13,223 bases of DNA from Acidimicrobiaceae bacterium (GTDB lineage Bacteria; Actinomycetota; Acidimicrobiia; Acidimicrobiales; Ilumatobacteraceae): assembly GCA_003455715.1 (NCBI GenBank), contig DMQJ01000377.1, positions 1-13,223 of the forward strand. Reading direction: 5' to 3'. Under the pieces are notes generated by a model. That model searched no databases. It was not told the origin of the DNA and saw only the letters and a list, made by a program, of their open reading frames with translations. Numbering within the stretch: the stretch's first letter is position 1; the number at the start of each line of letters is the position of its first letter. Shown one piece after another: positions 1 through 6,484 of this stretch. The position numbers and the translations under genes were made by a program.

Positions 1-13
1 GCTCTTCCGATCT
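1..13 (+). other. Illumina adapter remnant at contig end
   Basis: The first 13 bases, GCTCTTCCGATCT, are identical to the 3' end of the Illumina TruSeq/paired-end adapter. Their position at base 1 makes untrimmed adapter far more likely than natural sequence. The bases should not be treated as genomic, and the next few tens of bases may be poorly supported. Confidence 0.9.
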
Positions 14-20
14 ACCGCCA

Positions 21-87
21 AACGAACCCACTAAACCACCTAAAGACATCTCACATTGGTGGGTTTAGGTGGTTCTTATGCGTCGTT
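21..87. repeat. Imperfect inverted repeat near contig end
   Basis: Positions 34-44 (AACCACCTAAA) and 64-74 (TTTAGGTGGTT) are perfect 11-base inverted copies separated by 19 bases. The outer ends also match: AACGA at 21-25 pairs with TCGTT at 83-87, giving two 24-base arms with about 17 matching positions. The repeat overlaps the possible 3' ends of the minus-strand small gene, so it could act as a terminator hairpin, although no T-run follows. Because it lies next to adapter sequence, a library or assembly artefact is equally possible. Confidence 0.5.
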
Positions 88-331
88 TCCAACGTGCCGA
101 CACCCTTGATCCGGTCCCAGGCAGCATCGTGGCTCTCCTCCGAAAAATCGGCCAGACACCAGCGCTCCAGTGGGCCACAACGTGGTTGCCCCTGAGCACG
201 CTGGCCTGAGACTCGACAGCGAAGTTCACCGAACCGAACGTGAACTGGAGGTCGTACTGCCCGACGCGGACCTGGGTGGTGAACTCACCCACGACCGCCG
301 ACAGGTCAAGGTCGTGAGGGACTCCGTACAT
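65..331 (-). CDS. Small hypothetical protein, probably frameshifted
   Basis: An 88-codon minus-strand frame starts at ATG 329-331. Its first half looks like genuine protein: M-Y-G-V-P-H-D-L-D-L is followed by a beta-rich stretch with alternating hydrophobics (QVRVGQYDLQFTFGSVNFAV) and then AHWSAGVWP. This pattern recalls small unknown actinobacterial proteins of the DUF6188 kind, but I cannot confirm that. After residue about 61 the frame turns into an Arg-rich run (IFRRRATMLPGTGSRV) and ends at TAA 65-67. The -1 frame from about position 150 instead reads like ordinary protein (DFSEESHDAAWDRIKGVGTL) and ends at TGA 51-53. A missing base near the T5 run at 144-148, or a genuine pseudogene, would explain this. 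No clear Shine-Dalgarno sequence is seen. CAGACT lies 7 bases upstream of the ATG and could serve a leaderless transcript. Confidence 0.5.
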   Translation of the reverse strand: MYGVPHDLDLSAVVGEFTTQVRVGQYDLQFTFGSVNFAVESQASVLRGNHVVAHWSAGVWPIFRRRATMLPGTGSRVSARWKRRIRTT

Positions 332-404
332 GATCGACAGTCTGGCCGAACAAAGAGCCGTCCGCTCGGGGAAGTCCGTCTCCCTGGGAAGCTGGCGTGG
401 TAGG

Positions 405-419
405 CAACACAACGTGTTG
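405..419. promoter_or_regulatory. Short dyad in divergent intergenic region
   Basis: CAACAC (405-410), AAC, GTGTTG (414-419) forms a perfect 6-base dyad in the 141-base gap between the divergent small gene and the FkbM gene. It may be an operator for either gene. It is short and found by eye, so the call is weak. Confidence 0.2.
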
Positions 420-472
420 TGCCCTGCCCCGTTCATCCGCTTGTCCGCCTCGCTCGACACTGGGGTGGCAAA

Positions 473-1252
473 GTGAGGTGGCTCTCTGAGGTTCGTCGGC
501 GCCTGTTGCGGTTCGGGCCGCTGCCAGCTGTCGGGCGCATCCCGGTCGAAGCGGTCGCCCAGCTCGGCTACTCGAGCCAGCTCGGCCAAGACGTCTTGGT
601 CGACCGGCTGCTCGCGGGGCGGCGCGACGGTGTCTTCGTCGACGTGGGCGCCCACGACGGCGTCACGCTCAGCAACTCCTACTTCTTCGAACGTGAACGT
701 GGATGGTCGGGGGTCTGCATCGAGCCGTCGCCCGAAGTGTTCCCTCGCCTTGCCGCAGCGAGGTCAGCCATCTGCGTGAATGCCGCGATCGGGCCTCGTG
801 GAGGCACGGCCGAGTTCAACATGATCGAAGGCGAAGGCGAGATGTTGAGTGGCATGTCGTCGGCGTACTCGGCGCGCCACCGTCGGCGTTTGCAGGCTGA
901 TCCGAACGCGGCTGCCTCGACGGCGGTGACGGTGAATGTTCGGCGGCTCGACGAGGTGCTGAGAGAGCACTGGATCCATCGGGTCGACCTTCTTTCGATC
1001 GACGTTGAGGGCGGCGAGGCTGGTGTCCTCGACTCGATCACGATGGCGGAGTTCTCCGTCGAATTCGTGTTTGTCGAGAACAACTACTCGTCGCTGGCAA
1101 TTCGTCGCCGGATGTGGAAGCAGGGTTACCAGTTGCTGATGCGCCTGGGCTGGGACGACCTGTACGTCCCACGCGGCTGGTCGCTTCCGTCTGGACCTGA
1201 TGATCAACGCCCTGACCTTCCGGGCTCGCAGCGAGGGGGACTCCCGCAATGA
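473..1252 (+). CDS. FkbM family SAM-dependent methyltransferase
   Basis: A protein of about 259 residues from the class I methyltransferase superfamily, FkbM/Methyltransf_21 type. These enzymes usually O-methylate sugars or polyketides. Visible features are an SQLGQD entry motif (residues 35-40), motif I VDVGAHDG (56-63) for SAM binding, the acidic post-motif IEPSPE (83-88), and the FkbM hallmark LLSIDVEGGE (173-182), followed by an FVFVENNY strand (199-206). I prefer GTG 473, preceded by GGGGTGG at about 6 bases. GTG 419 would add 18 residues unlike the family start. The stop overlaps the next gene's ATG (ATGA), so the two are very likely co-translated. This is a different FkbM subtype from the one fused to GT2 at 3618-5378 (VDVGAHDG...SNSYFFE versus VDVGANVGLYS). 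The hydroxyl it methylates cannot be deduced. Confidence 0.88.
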   Translation: MRWLSEVRRRLLRFGPLPAVGRIPVEAVAQLGYSSQLGQDVLVDRLLAGRRDGVFVDVGAHDGVTLSNSYFFERERGWSGVCIEPSPEVFPRLAAARSAICVNAAIGPRGGTAEFNMIEGEGEMLSGMSSAYSARHRRRLQADPNAAASTAVTVNVRRLDEVLREHWIHRVDLLSIDVEGGEAGVLDSITMAEFSVEFVFVENNYSSLAIRRRMWKQGYQLLMRLGWDDLYVPRGWSLPSGPDDQRPDLPGSQRGGLPQ

Positions 1253-1851
1253 ACCCGATCGCTTCCGTTCGGTATCGCCTCAGTCGCCGACGCCGGCGCG
1301 CCCCGGCCGAGCGGCACTGGGTGCGAATCGTCATGGACCGGGAGGTGGAAGCGCTGCTCCGCGGGCTCGGCCCGGCGTCGCTTCATGCCGCGGAGATCAG
1401 TGGTGACGGCCGTGGACATCTCGGGTGGCAGGAGTTCACCAGGCTCGACTTTCCCGACTTCGACCTGGTGAACCCCCACGATGTGGGCCAGTTCGATGTG
1501 GTGGTGTGTGAGCAGGTGCTCGAACACGTCACGCAGCCGTTCACTGCCGCCACGACGCTTGCTCAGCTCACCAAGCCCGGTGGTCACGTGCTCGTCTCTG
1601 TGCCGTTCCTGCTGCGCGTGCACGAGGCGCCCATCGACGCCTGGCGGTTCACGCCAACAGGGTTGCGTCTGTTGCTGGAGTCCGCAGGCCTGACGGTCGT
1701 GACCGTTGGCTCGTGGGGTAACCCGTGGTGCGTGCGCGCCAACCTCACCGACTGGATGCCGTTCGGCCGACGGCACCAGTTGCTGCGTCGATGGTCGCTG
1801 GCCAACAACCCGGAGACGCCGATGGTGGTGTGGGCGCTGGCCGGGCGTTGA
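1249..1851 (+). CDS. Class I SAM-dependent methyltransferase
   Basis: A 200-residue Methyltransf_11-like enzyme. Motif I is degenerate (AAEISG at 48-53 in place of GxGxG), as in a subfamily common in polysaccharide loci. Motif II is FDVVVCEQVLEHV (82-94), motif III is LTKPGGHVLVSVPF (107-120), and the segment PIDAWRFTPTGL (129-140) is characteristic of that subfamily. The start is well defined: ATG overlaps the upstream stop and is preceded by GAGGGGGA at 1233-1240, eight bases away. The gene ends 3 bp before the convergent GT10 gene. It probably modifies a sugar or a glycan end, together with the upstream FkbM enzyme. The substrate is unknown. Confidence 0.85.
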   Translation: MNPIASVRYRLSRRRRRAPAERHWVRIVMDREVEALLRGLGPASLHAAEISGDGRGHLGWQEFTRLDFPDFDLVNPHDVGQFDVVVCEQVLEHVTQPFTAATTLAQLTKPGGHVLVSVPFLLRVHEAPIDAWRFTPTGLRLLLESAGLTVVTVGSWGNPWCVRANLTDWMPFGRRHQLLRRWSLANNPETPMVVWALAGR

Positions 1852-1854
1852 CGC

Positions 1855-2778
1855 TCAGGCTTGTCGAGCACGGTGCCGTCGGCGCGCTTCCATGCGATCT
1901 GTCAGAGCACGAATGGCGACGATCGGGCGTGCCTGCCTCGAGACAGGCGTCCCGGTCCATGCCACAGCTCGTACGAAGTGATCGATCATCGTTTCGACAT
2001 TGGCCGCGGCGGGCAGTTGGCCGTCTCGAAACCATGGTTGGGCCAGCAATGATGCGGCGGCATCCTCGTCGGTGTCGAGCTCGATCACCTTTGCCAGCAC
2101 GTCCTTCTCTGACGCGAAATCGTGGACATTTATGAACCGCTCTGGGTTGAACTCCTGAGCGATCAGCGGGTCGCCCCAGTAGATGGGAATCGTGTCCGCA
2201 GCGAGAGCGTGAATGATCTTCTCAGTCGTGTAGCCCGGCCGAGACGAGTTCTCGCATGCCAAGCTGAACTTGGCTGTCCTGAGGAACTCAAGCTTGTCAG
2301 CGACGGGCCCGCCCACGTTGTTACGAAACCGACCGCCTGATGCCACCTCCCGGTAGCTGTCAAGCGCATCGTGCAGTCGGTTCCGCACCGCCCCCGTTGG
2401 GTTCGACACCACGGTTGCTGCGAACCTGCTCTTCGATTTCAGTAGCGATGCTGGGTCGCCCGGGATTCGCTCGGGGTGGAGGTCGAGGTGTACCACCCAG
2501 AGCGGCAGCCGATGATGCCGACTGCTGTTGTGGTAGTCGGAGGTGAACGCCCAATCGAACCTGGAGCGCGGCCAGGGTCGGTTCTCCCAACTCAAGAGGA
2601 CCCGTGTGCACGCGAACCGCTCGTGGTCGTGACCGAAGACCGACGAAACCACGACGTCAGCCTCCGCCGGCGACTGCGCAATGTCGAACTCAAGTCGTCG
2701 GCGCAGTTGCTGGACAAACCACTCGTCCTCTGGGACGAAGCCCTCCCAGAAGTCGGTGAACGCGAGTCGCAGGGCCAT
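1855..2778 (-). CDS. GT10 family glycosyltransferase (alpha-1,3-fucosyltransferase type)
   Basis: A 307-residue protein carrying the GT10 signature: FSLACENS at 171-178, PGYTTEKI at 181-188, and ALAADTIPIYWG at 191-202. Family members transfer fucose from GDP-fucose to an acceptor sugar in the GT-B fold, and this C-terminal block binds the nucleotide sugar. Other family-like parts are LLSWENRPWP (61-70), the SNPTGAVRNRLHDAL region (125-139), and GGRFRNNVGG (148-157). There is no N-terminal membrane anchor, as expected for a bacterial enzyme. The very basic tail (RMEARRRHRARQA, 295-307) may bind the membrane surface, as proposed for Helicobacter pylori relatives. ATG 2776-2778 has no good Shine-Dalgarno sequence. 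It lies 9 bases after the upstream methyltransferase stop, so coupling is likely. Fucose specificity is inferred from the family, and other GDP-sugars are possible. No GDP-fucose biosynthetic gene is in the window. Confidence 0.87.
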   Translation of the reverse strand: MALRLAFTDFWEGFVPEDEWFVQQLRRRLEFDIAQSPAEADVVVSSVFGHDHERFACTRVLLSWENRPWPRSRFDWAFTSDYHNSSRHHRLPLWVVHLDLHPERIPGDPASLLKSKSRFAATVVSNPTGAVRNRLHDALDSYREVASGGRFRNNVGGPVADKLEFLRTAKFSLACENSSRPGYTTEKIIHALAADTIPIYWGDPLIAQEFNPERFINVHDFASEKDVLAKVIELDTDEDAAASLLAQPWFRDGQLPAAANVETMIDHFVRAVAWTGTPVSRQARPIVAIRALTDRMEARRRHRARQA

Positions 2779-2787
2779 GTCGGAGAA

Positions 2788-3570
2788 CTACCGGATGAAG
2801 CGCCGCCGTAGTGCGTTCTTCGCAGATGTCCCCACGTGACGCAACGCCTGCGAAGTCGACACGGGCCGGGTGGCACGTCGTACCCAGAAGGCCAGTAGCT
2901 CAGGGTGGACGACGTCGAGCATCGGCGGGTTGGCCGCAACGAGCTCTGCGGCACGAGACACCAAGTCGGAGCGAGCGCTGTTGACGAACACGAGGGCGTT
3001 CTGTCGGTAGAACGCCTCCACATCGGCGTCGTGCCACACCCGCGGACGCACGATGTCGAAGGCGAGGTAGCCGTTGCCACCGAAGCGATCGGCCCACGTG
3101 TGTTGGAACTCAAGAGTGATGTGGTCGGTGCCGAGTTGGCCGGGGATGGCAGCAGAGAAGAGCACCACGTCGGCGAGCGCGCAGAGGTCGGCGACGAAGC
3201 TGTCGCTGCGAGCCGCAGGTAGGTGCTCGGCTACCTCGAGGCTCATCGCCAGATCGAACCGTCGAACGGGCGCGGGCAACGAAACGGCGAGCTCGGTGGG
3301 GGTGAATCGATCTTTCGGAATGCGCAAACCAGCGTCGATGGCGTAGGCGCCGTCGAGCCCCCGAACCTCGTCAACCCCGAGGCGCTGCGCGGCCGCAAGC
3401 CATGTGCCAACGCCGCACCCGACATCGACCACCGAGGTCGGCCGCAGCAACTCGAACACGACAGGCAGCACCGCATCTGCACTCCGTTCGGAGCCGGCTG
3501 CCTGGGCGCCGTAGAAGTCGTGGTCGTAAGGGGTCATTTGCTCTGTGGAAGTCAGCTCGAGAGACGTCAC
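2788..3570 (-). CDS. Class I SAM-dependent methyltransferase (glycan locus)
   Basis: A 260-residue methyltransferase with a canonical motif I VVDVGCGVGTW (47-57), GLDG (71-74) for the SAM ribose contact, and motif II FDLAMSLEVAEHLP (105-118). The later segment (about 147-195, with HTWADRF, GYLAFD, RPRVWHDADVEAFYRQN) is typical of methyltransferases in O-antigen or capsule loci. The start is GTG 3568-3570, with GTAGGTAGC just upstream. ATG 3535-3537 would give a protein 11 residues shorter, also possible. It is first in a two-gene minus-strand unit with the GT10 gene and faces the GT2-FkbM fusion gene across 47 bp, so the promoters must overlap. It may methylate the sugar that the GT10 enzyme adds or receives. 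Confidence 0.86.
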   Translation of the reverse strand: MTSLELTSTEQMTPYDHDFYGAQAAGSERSADAVLPVVFELLRPTSVVDVGCGVGTWLAAAQRLGVDEVRGLDGAYAIDAGLRIPKDRFTPTELAVSLPAPVRRFDLAMSLEVAEHLPAARSDSFVADLCALADVVLFSAAIPGQLGTDHITLEFQHTWADRFGGNGYLAFDIVRPRVWHDADVEAFYRQNALVFVNSARSDLVSRAAELVAANPPMLDVVHPELLAFWVRRATRPVSTSQALRHVGTSAKNALRRRFIR

Positions 3571-3576
3571 GCTACC

Positions 3577-3582
3577 TACACT
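3577..3582 (+). promoter_or_regulatory. Putative -10 element for leaderless mini-ORF and fusion gene
   Basis: TACACT fits the actinobacterial TANNNT -10 pattern. Six bases further on is GTG 3589, the spacing expected of a leaderless transcript starting at that codon. No convincing -35 is seen, and the element lies 7 bases from the divergent methyltransferase start at 3570. Confidence 0.35.
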
Positions 3583-3588
3583 CGTCGG

Positions 3589-3618
3589 GTGGCTCGTGGA
3601 TCACTGAGTGAACGCTGA
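3589..3618 (+). CDS. Nine-codon upstream mini-ORF, possible leader peptide
   Basis: GTG GCT CGT GGA TCA CTG AGT GAA CGC TGA encodes M-A-R-G-S-L-S-E-R. Its TGA shares its last base with the ATG of the GT2-FkbM gene (TGATG). The GTG sits 6 bases after a TACACT -10 candidate, so a leaderless ribosome could translate this peptide and re-initiate on the fusion gene, which has no good Shine-Dalgarno of its own. The peptide is too short for any homology argument, and chance is a real alternative. Confidence 0.3.
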   Translation: MARGSLSER

Positions 3619-5378
3619 TGGAGGCTTCGACAACGTCGCCACTCATCACAGTGGTGATACCCACCTACAACCGCAAGACGTCAGTCGTCTCGGCGCTGGA
3701 GAGCGTTCTGTGCGAGTCCGACGATGACCTTCAGGTAGTCGTCGTTGACGATGGCTCCACCGACGGAACCTGCGAGGCATTCGACGAGTTGCTCGACCCG
3801 CGCGTCCGTCTGATCCGCCAGGAGAACCGTGGTGTGAGCGCTGCTCGGAACGCCGGCCTGGCCGCAGCGGAGGGTGAGTACGTCACCTTCTTGGACTCCG
3901 ACGACCTCTACCTGCCGGGCTGGTGGGCAGAGATCAGCTCGGCCTGCCGAGGTGGAGAGGTCGACCTTTGGTCATGCTCGGCTCAACTGCGACATCAGGA
4001 CGATCGGGTGGACATCGAACAGCCGCGCCCACTCGGTCCAGCCTTTGGAGGCGTCGAGGCGCTCTACCTAGCCGGCACGTTTGCCGTCCGACGTCGACAT
4101 GTCACGGCGTGCGGCGGATACCTCGATGGTCTTCGATACGGAGAGAACACAGCGCTGGGCTTGGCGTTGGGCTCGGTCTTCGAGTCAGGTGCGGTGGTGA
4201 AGAGCACGACCCGGCCATTCTTGCGTGTCGACCGTCGCCCGCGGCCATACGACGCTGCACTTCTTCATGAGTCCGGGACTCGTGTGCTGGAAGTGTTCGC
4301 CCATCGGCTTGCACTTGATCCGCAGGTCTCCGCTGATGCTCACGCGGTGGCTGGATGGGCGGCGGTCAGGAGCGGTCATCGGCTGGTCGGGATCCGTCGG
4401 CTCTTCCGATCATGGAAGCAGCGCCCTTTCGATGCGAAGCGCCTTCTTCGGCTGCTTGTCGGTTTCGTTCGGCCGACTGACGCCTCACTTCAGCGGACCG
4501 GTCGTCGACTGCGGGGGTGGAGACGCCTCGCGCGGACGATTCGGCAGCATCCTTCGAACCGCGGCAGTCAGTTGTCCAGATGGTGGGCGGTGCTTCGTTT
4601 CGAGCTGTCAGCGATCGGAGGTCGCAGCGTCGACCTGCGGTTCGCCGAGCGCAGCGTTGTCAGTGTCCGTAAGCAGGGCGACTCGTCGTCGCGTGTGGTG
4701 TTTGCTCGGCTTCCCGATTGGCCAGAGATGGAGTTCTGGCGCCGACTGCTGCGACCGGGCGATCTATTCGTGGATGTTGGGGCGAACGTTGGGCTGTATT
4801 CGATGATCGCTGCGGAGTGCGGTGCCGAAGTGATCGCATTCGAGCCGGCAGCCGACATGGCCGCCGCGTGTGAGAGAAACCTCGCCCGAAACCGGGTAAA
4901 GGGAACGGTTGTCCGCGCCGCAGTTGCAGATCGCTCTGGACGGACGAATCTTGCGGGACCCGACCCAAATCGCCGACGGCTCGTGCTCGACGCCATCGGC
5001 GACGACGCTGACACGGTCGACGTCGTCCGCCTCGATGACGCGCTTGCATCACGAGCGCCCACCGGGATCAAGGTCGACGTTGAGGGCTTCGAGAGATTGG
5101 TGGTGCAGGGAGGTATCGGCACCCTGGCGTCGCCGGGGCTCAGGGCCGTGCAGCTGGAATGGAATGACCTCTCAGTGTCTGCTCTCGGTGAGGACCGCGA
5201 ACCGCTCGCCCAGGAGTTGTTCGCAGTCGGGCTTCGGTTGTTCCAATGCCGCGTCGGCACGGACCGCTACGTGGAACACCTGGGGGTGGCGCCGCCGTTC
5301 GGGCCCGACGTCATTGCGACGAGTGACGATGCGGTGGCGGAGCTCCTCCTGGCTTCGCCATGGTCCTCGGTGACTTAG
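3618..5378 (+). CDS. GT2 glycosyltransferase - FkbM methyltransferase fusion protein
   Basis: One uninterrupted 586-residue frame holds two enzymes. Residues 1-230 form a GT-A fold family 2 glycosyltransferase: ITVVIPTYNR (10-19), VVVDDGSTDGT (41-51), AARNAGLA (75-82), and the metal-binding FLDSDD (91-96). The usual E-D acidic pair appears as GENTAL (175-180), so Asn177 replaces the expected Asp. Residues 231-330 form a basic, possibly helical linker rich in Arg and Trp. Residues 331-586 form an FkbM methyltransferase: GDLFVDVGANVGLYS (381-395), AFEPA (407-411), and IKVDVEGFE (484-492). The likely role is to add a sugar and methylate it, or to methylate the chain end before or after transfer, on the cytoplasmic face. 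ATG 3618 overlaps the stop of a mini-ORF. The gene ends 2 bp before the next start, so it heads a three-gene unit. Confidence 0.88.
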   Translation: MEASTTSPLITVVIPTYNRKTSVVSALESVLCESDDDLQVVVVDDGSTDGTCEAFDELLDPRVRLIRQENRGVSAARNAGLAAAEGEYVTFLDSDDLYLPGWWAEISSACRGGEVDLWSCSAQLRHQDDRVDIEQPRPLGPAFGGVEALYLAGTFAVRRRHVTACGGYLDGLRYGENTALGLALGSVFESGAVVKSTTRPFLRVDRRPRPYDAALLHESGTRVLEVFAHRLALDPQVSADAHAVAGWAAVRSGHRLVGIRRLFRSWKQRPFDAKRLLRLLVGFVRPTDASLQRTGRRLRGWRRLARTIRQHPSNRGSQLSRWWAVLRFELSAIGGRSVDLRFAERSVVSVRKQGDSSSRVVFARLPDWPEMEFWRRLLRPGDLFVDVGANVGLYSMIAAECGAEVIAFEPAADMAAACERNLARNRVKGTVVRAAVADRSGRTNLAGPDPNRRRLVLDAIGDDADTVDVVRLDDALASRAPTGIKVDVEGFERLVVQGGIGTLASPGLRAVQLEWNDLSVSALGEDREPLAQELFAVGLRLFQCRVGTDRYVEHLGVAPPFGPDVIATSDDAVAELLLASPWSSVT

Positions 5379-5380
5379 CG

Positions 5381-6484
5381 ATGCTTATCCACTGGTACTG
5401 GCCCCACCCTCATCGCACAGATCATCCCGTTGCTGCAGAAGTCATGCGGCCGGGCGACTCCCTGGTGGTGCAAGCGCTTCGCTCGTATCGGGGTGAGCCC
5501 TTGTCCGGCTCGCACTCCTATCCCGTGGTGAGAGACCTGCCCGACCCTGCGCCCCGGAACAGGGTGGGTCGCGCCCTCACGCCAGTTCGTGCTGTTGTCC
5601 GGTCCTTCCGACGGCGTCGGCTCGCTCGGTTGGCCGACGTCGTGCATGTGGAGACCATTACCTACGAGGTGGATGCCTTTACTCTTCCTCGACTGGCCCG
5701 CAGCGTTCCGACGGTGGTGATGGTGCACGACGTCGAGCCGCATGCACAGCGGCTCCCCCATGCTGTGCACTCTTGGCTCTCGCGGCGTGTATACCGGTCT
5801 ACGGCCCACTTCGTGGTCTATCACCGCGTTCTCGCCGAGGAACTTGTAACGCGCTACGGCATGGTGCGAGAGCGAGTGCATGTGGCTCCGATTCCGACTT
5901 CCCCCCAGCCGCGTGAGACTCGTGTGCCCGATGCCGAGTGCCCGACGGTGTTGCTCTTCGGGTCGCTGCGAGCCAACAAGGGCATCGATGACTTCCTCCG
6001 GGCGCTGCCCTTGCTCACCGAGCCGAGTCTCCGGGTGGTTGTCGCCGGGGGAGGAGAGCGGGAGATCGAGTCTCGACTGCGCGCGCACCAGGCCATGGAT
6101 CCGCGGCTAGAGCTGGAGTTGGGGCAGGTTGACGACCATCGGAAGTGGGAGTTGTTCGAATCGGCCTCTTGCGTAGTCCTTCCTTACACGTCGTTCCACT
6201 CGCAGAGCGGTGTTCTGGCCGACGCGTATTCGGCTAGCCGACCACTCGTCGTCACTGACGTTGGAGCGATCGGTCCAACTGTTCGTGATGACCAGACCGG
6301 CGAGGTCGTGCCGCCGAGCGATCCTGCGGCCCTCGCAGCAGCGATCGACAAGGTACTGAGGGCTGGTGTCCCTGCCTACGCCGACCGCCTCGCCGCTGCC
6401 GTCGTGCGTCACGAACCTCGTGCTGTCGGTGCGGTACTCCGGGAGGTCTACGAGACGGCTGCACGGGGAAGGTCGACATCGTGA
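5381..6484 (+). CDS. GT-B glycosyltransferase, GT4-like
   Basis: A 367-residue protein with the two-domain GT-B organisation. The N-terminal acceptor domain includes ADVVHVETITYEVD (86-99) and VPTVVMVHDVEPH (109-121). The C-terminal donor domain has LLFGSLRANKGIDDFLRALP (191-210), VVVAGGGE (219-226), CVVLPYTSF (264-272), GVLADAYSASRPLVVTDVGA (277-296), and TGEVVPPSDPAALA (306-319). In the usual E-x7-E region the acidic residues are changed (SQSGVLADAY), with Asp in place of the second Glu. ATG 5381 is chosen because it follows the upstream TAG by 2 bp. ATG 5360 would add seven residues inside the previous gene. The stop overlaps the next start (GTGA). The donor sugar is unknown. Confidence 0.85.
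   Translation: MLIHWYWPHPHRTDHPVAAEVMRPGDSLVVQALRSYRGEPLSGSHSYPVVRDLPDPAPRNRVGRALTPVRAVVRSFRRRRLARLADVVHVETITYEVDAFTLPRLARSVPTVVMVHDVEPHAQRLPHAVHSWLSRRVYRSTAHFVVYHRVLAEELVTRYGMVRERVHVAPIPTSPQPRETRVPDAECPTVLLFGSLRANKGIDDFLRALPLLTEPSLRVVVAGGGEREIESRLRAHQAMDPRLELELGQVDDHRKWELFESASCVVLPYTSFHSQSGVLADAYSASRPLVVTDVGAIGPTVRDDQTGEVVPPSDPAALAAAIDKVLRAGVPAYADRLAAAVVRHEPRAVGAVLREVYETAARGRSTS

Noticed and set aside
21..87. Integron attC site or CRISPR-like unit
   Set aside because: The inverted repeat lacks the GTTRRRY/RYYYAAC core sites, and there is no second unit or repeat array anywhere in the window. No tRNA or rRNA gene was seen either.
419..472. GTG 419 as the start of the FkbM gene
   Set aside because: The extra 18 residues are unlike the family, and GTG 473 has a G-rich site just upstream.
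1180..1406. Alternative C-terminus for the FkbM gene in the -1 frame (RFRLDLMINALTFRAR...)
   Set aside because: It reads protein-like for about 25 residues, but the frame then runs 150 bases into the next methyltransferase gene. The annotated frame ends in a clean ATGA overlap with a good ribosome binding site, so no frameshift is needed.
4400..4411. Internal copy of 12 adapter bases (GCTCTTCCGATC), possible chimeric join
   Set aside because: The fusion gene's reading frame passes through without a break and encodes a sensible R-L-F-R-S-W-K stretch. The match ends one base before the adapter does. It is most likely coincidence, although read depth here would be a cheap check.
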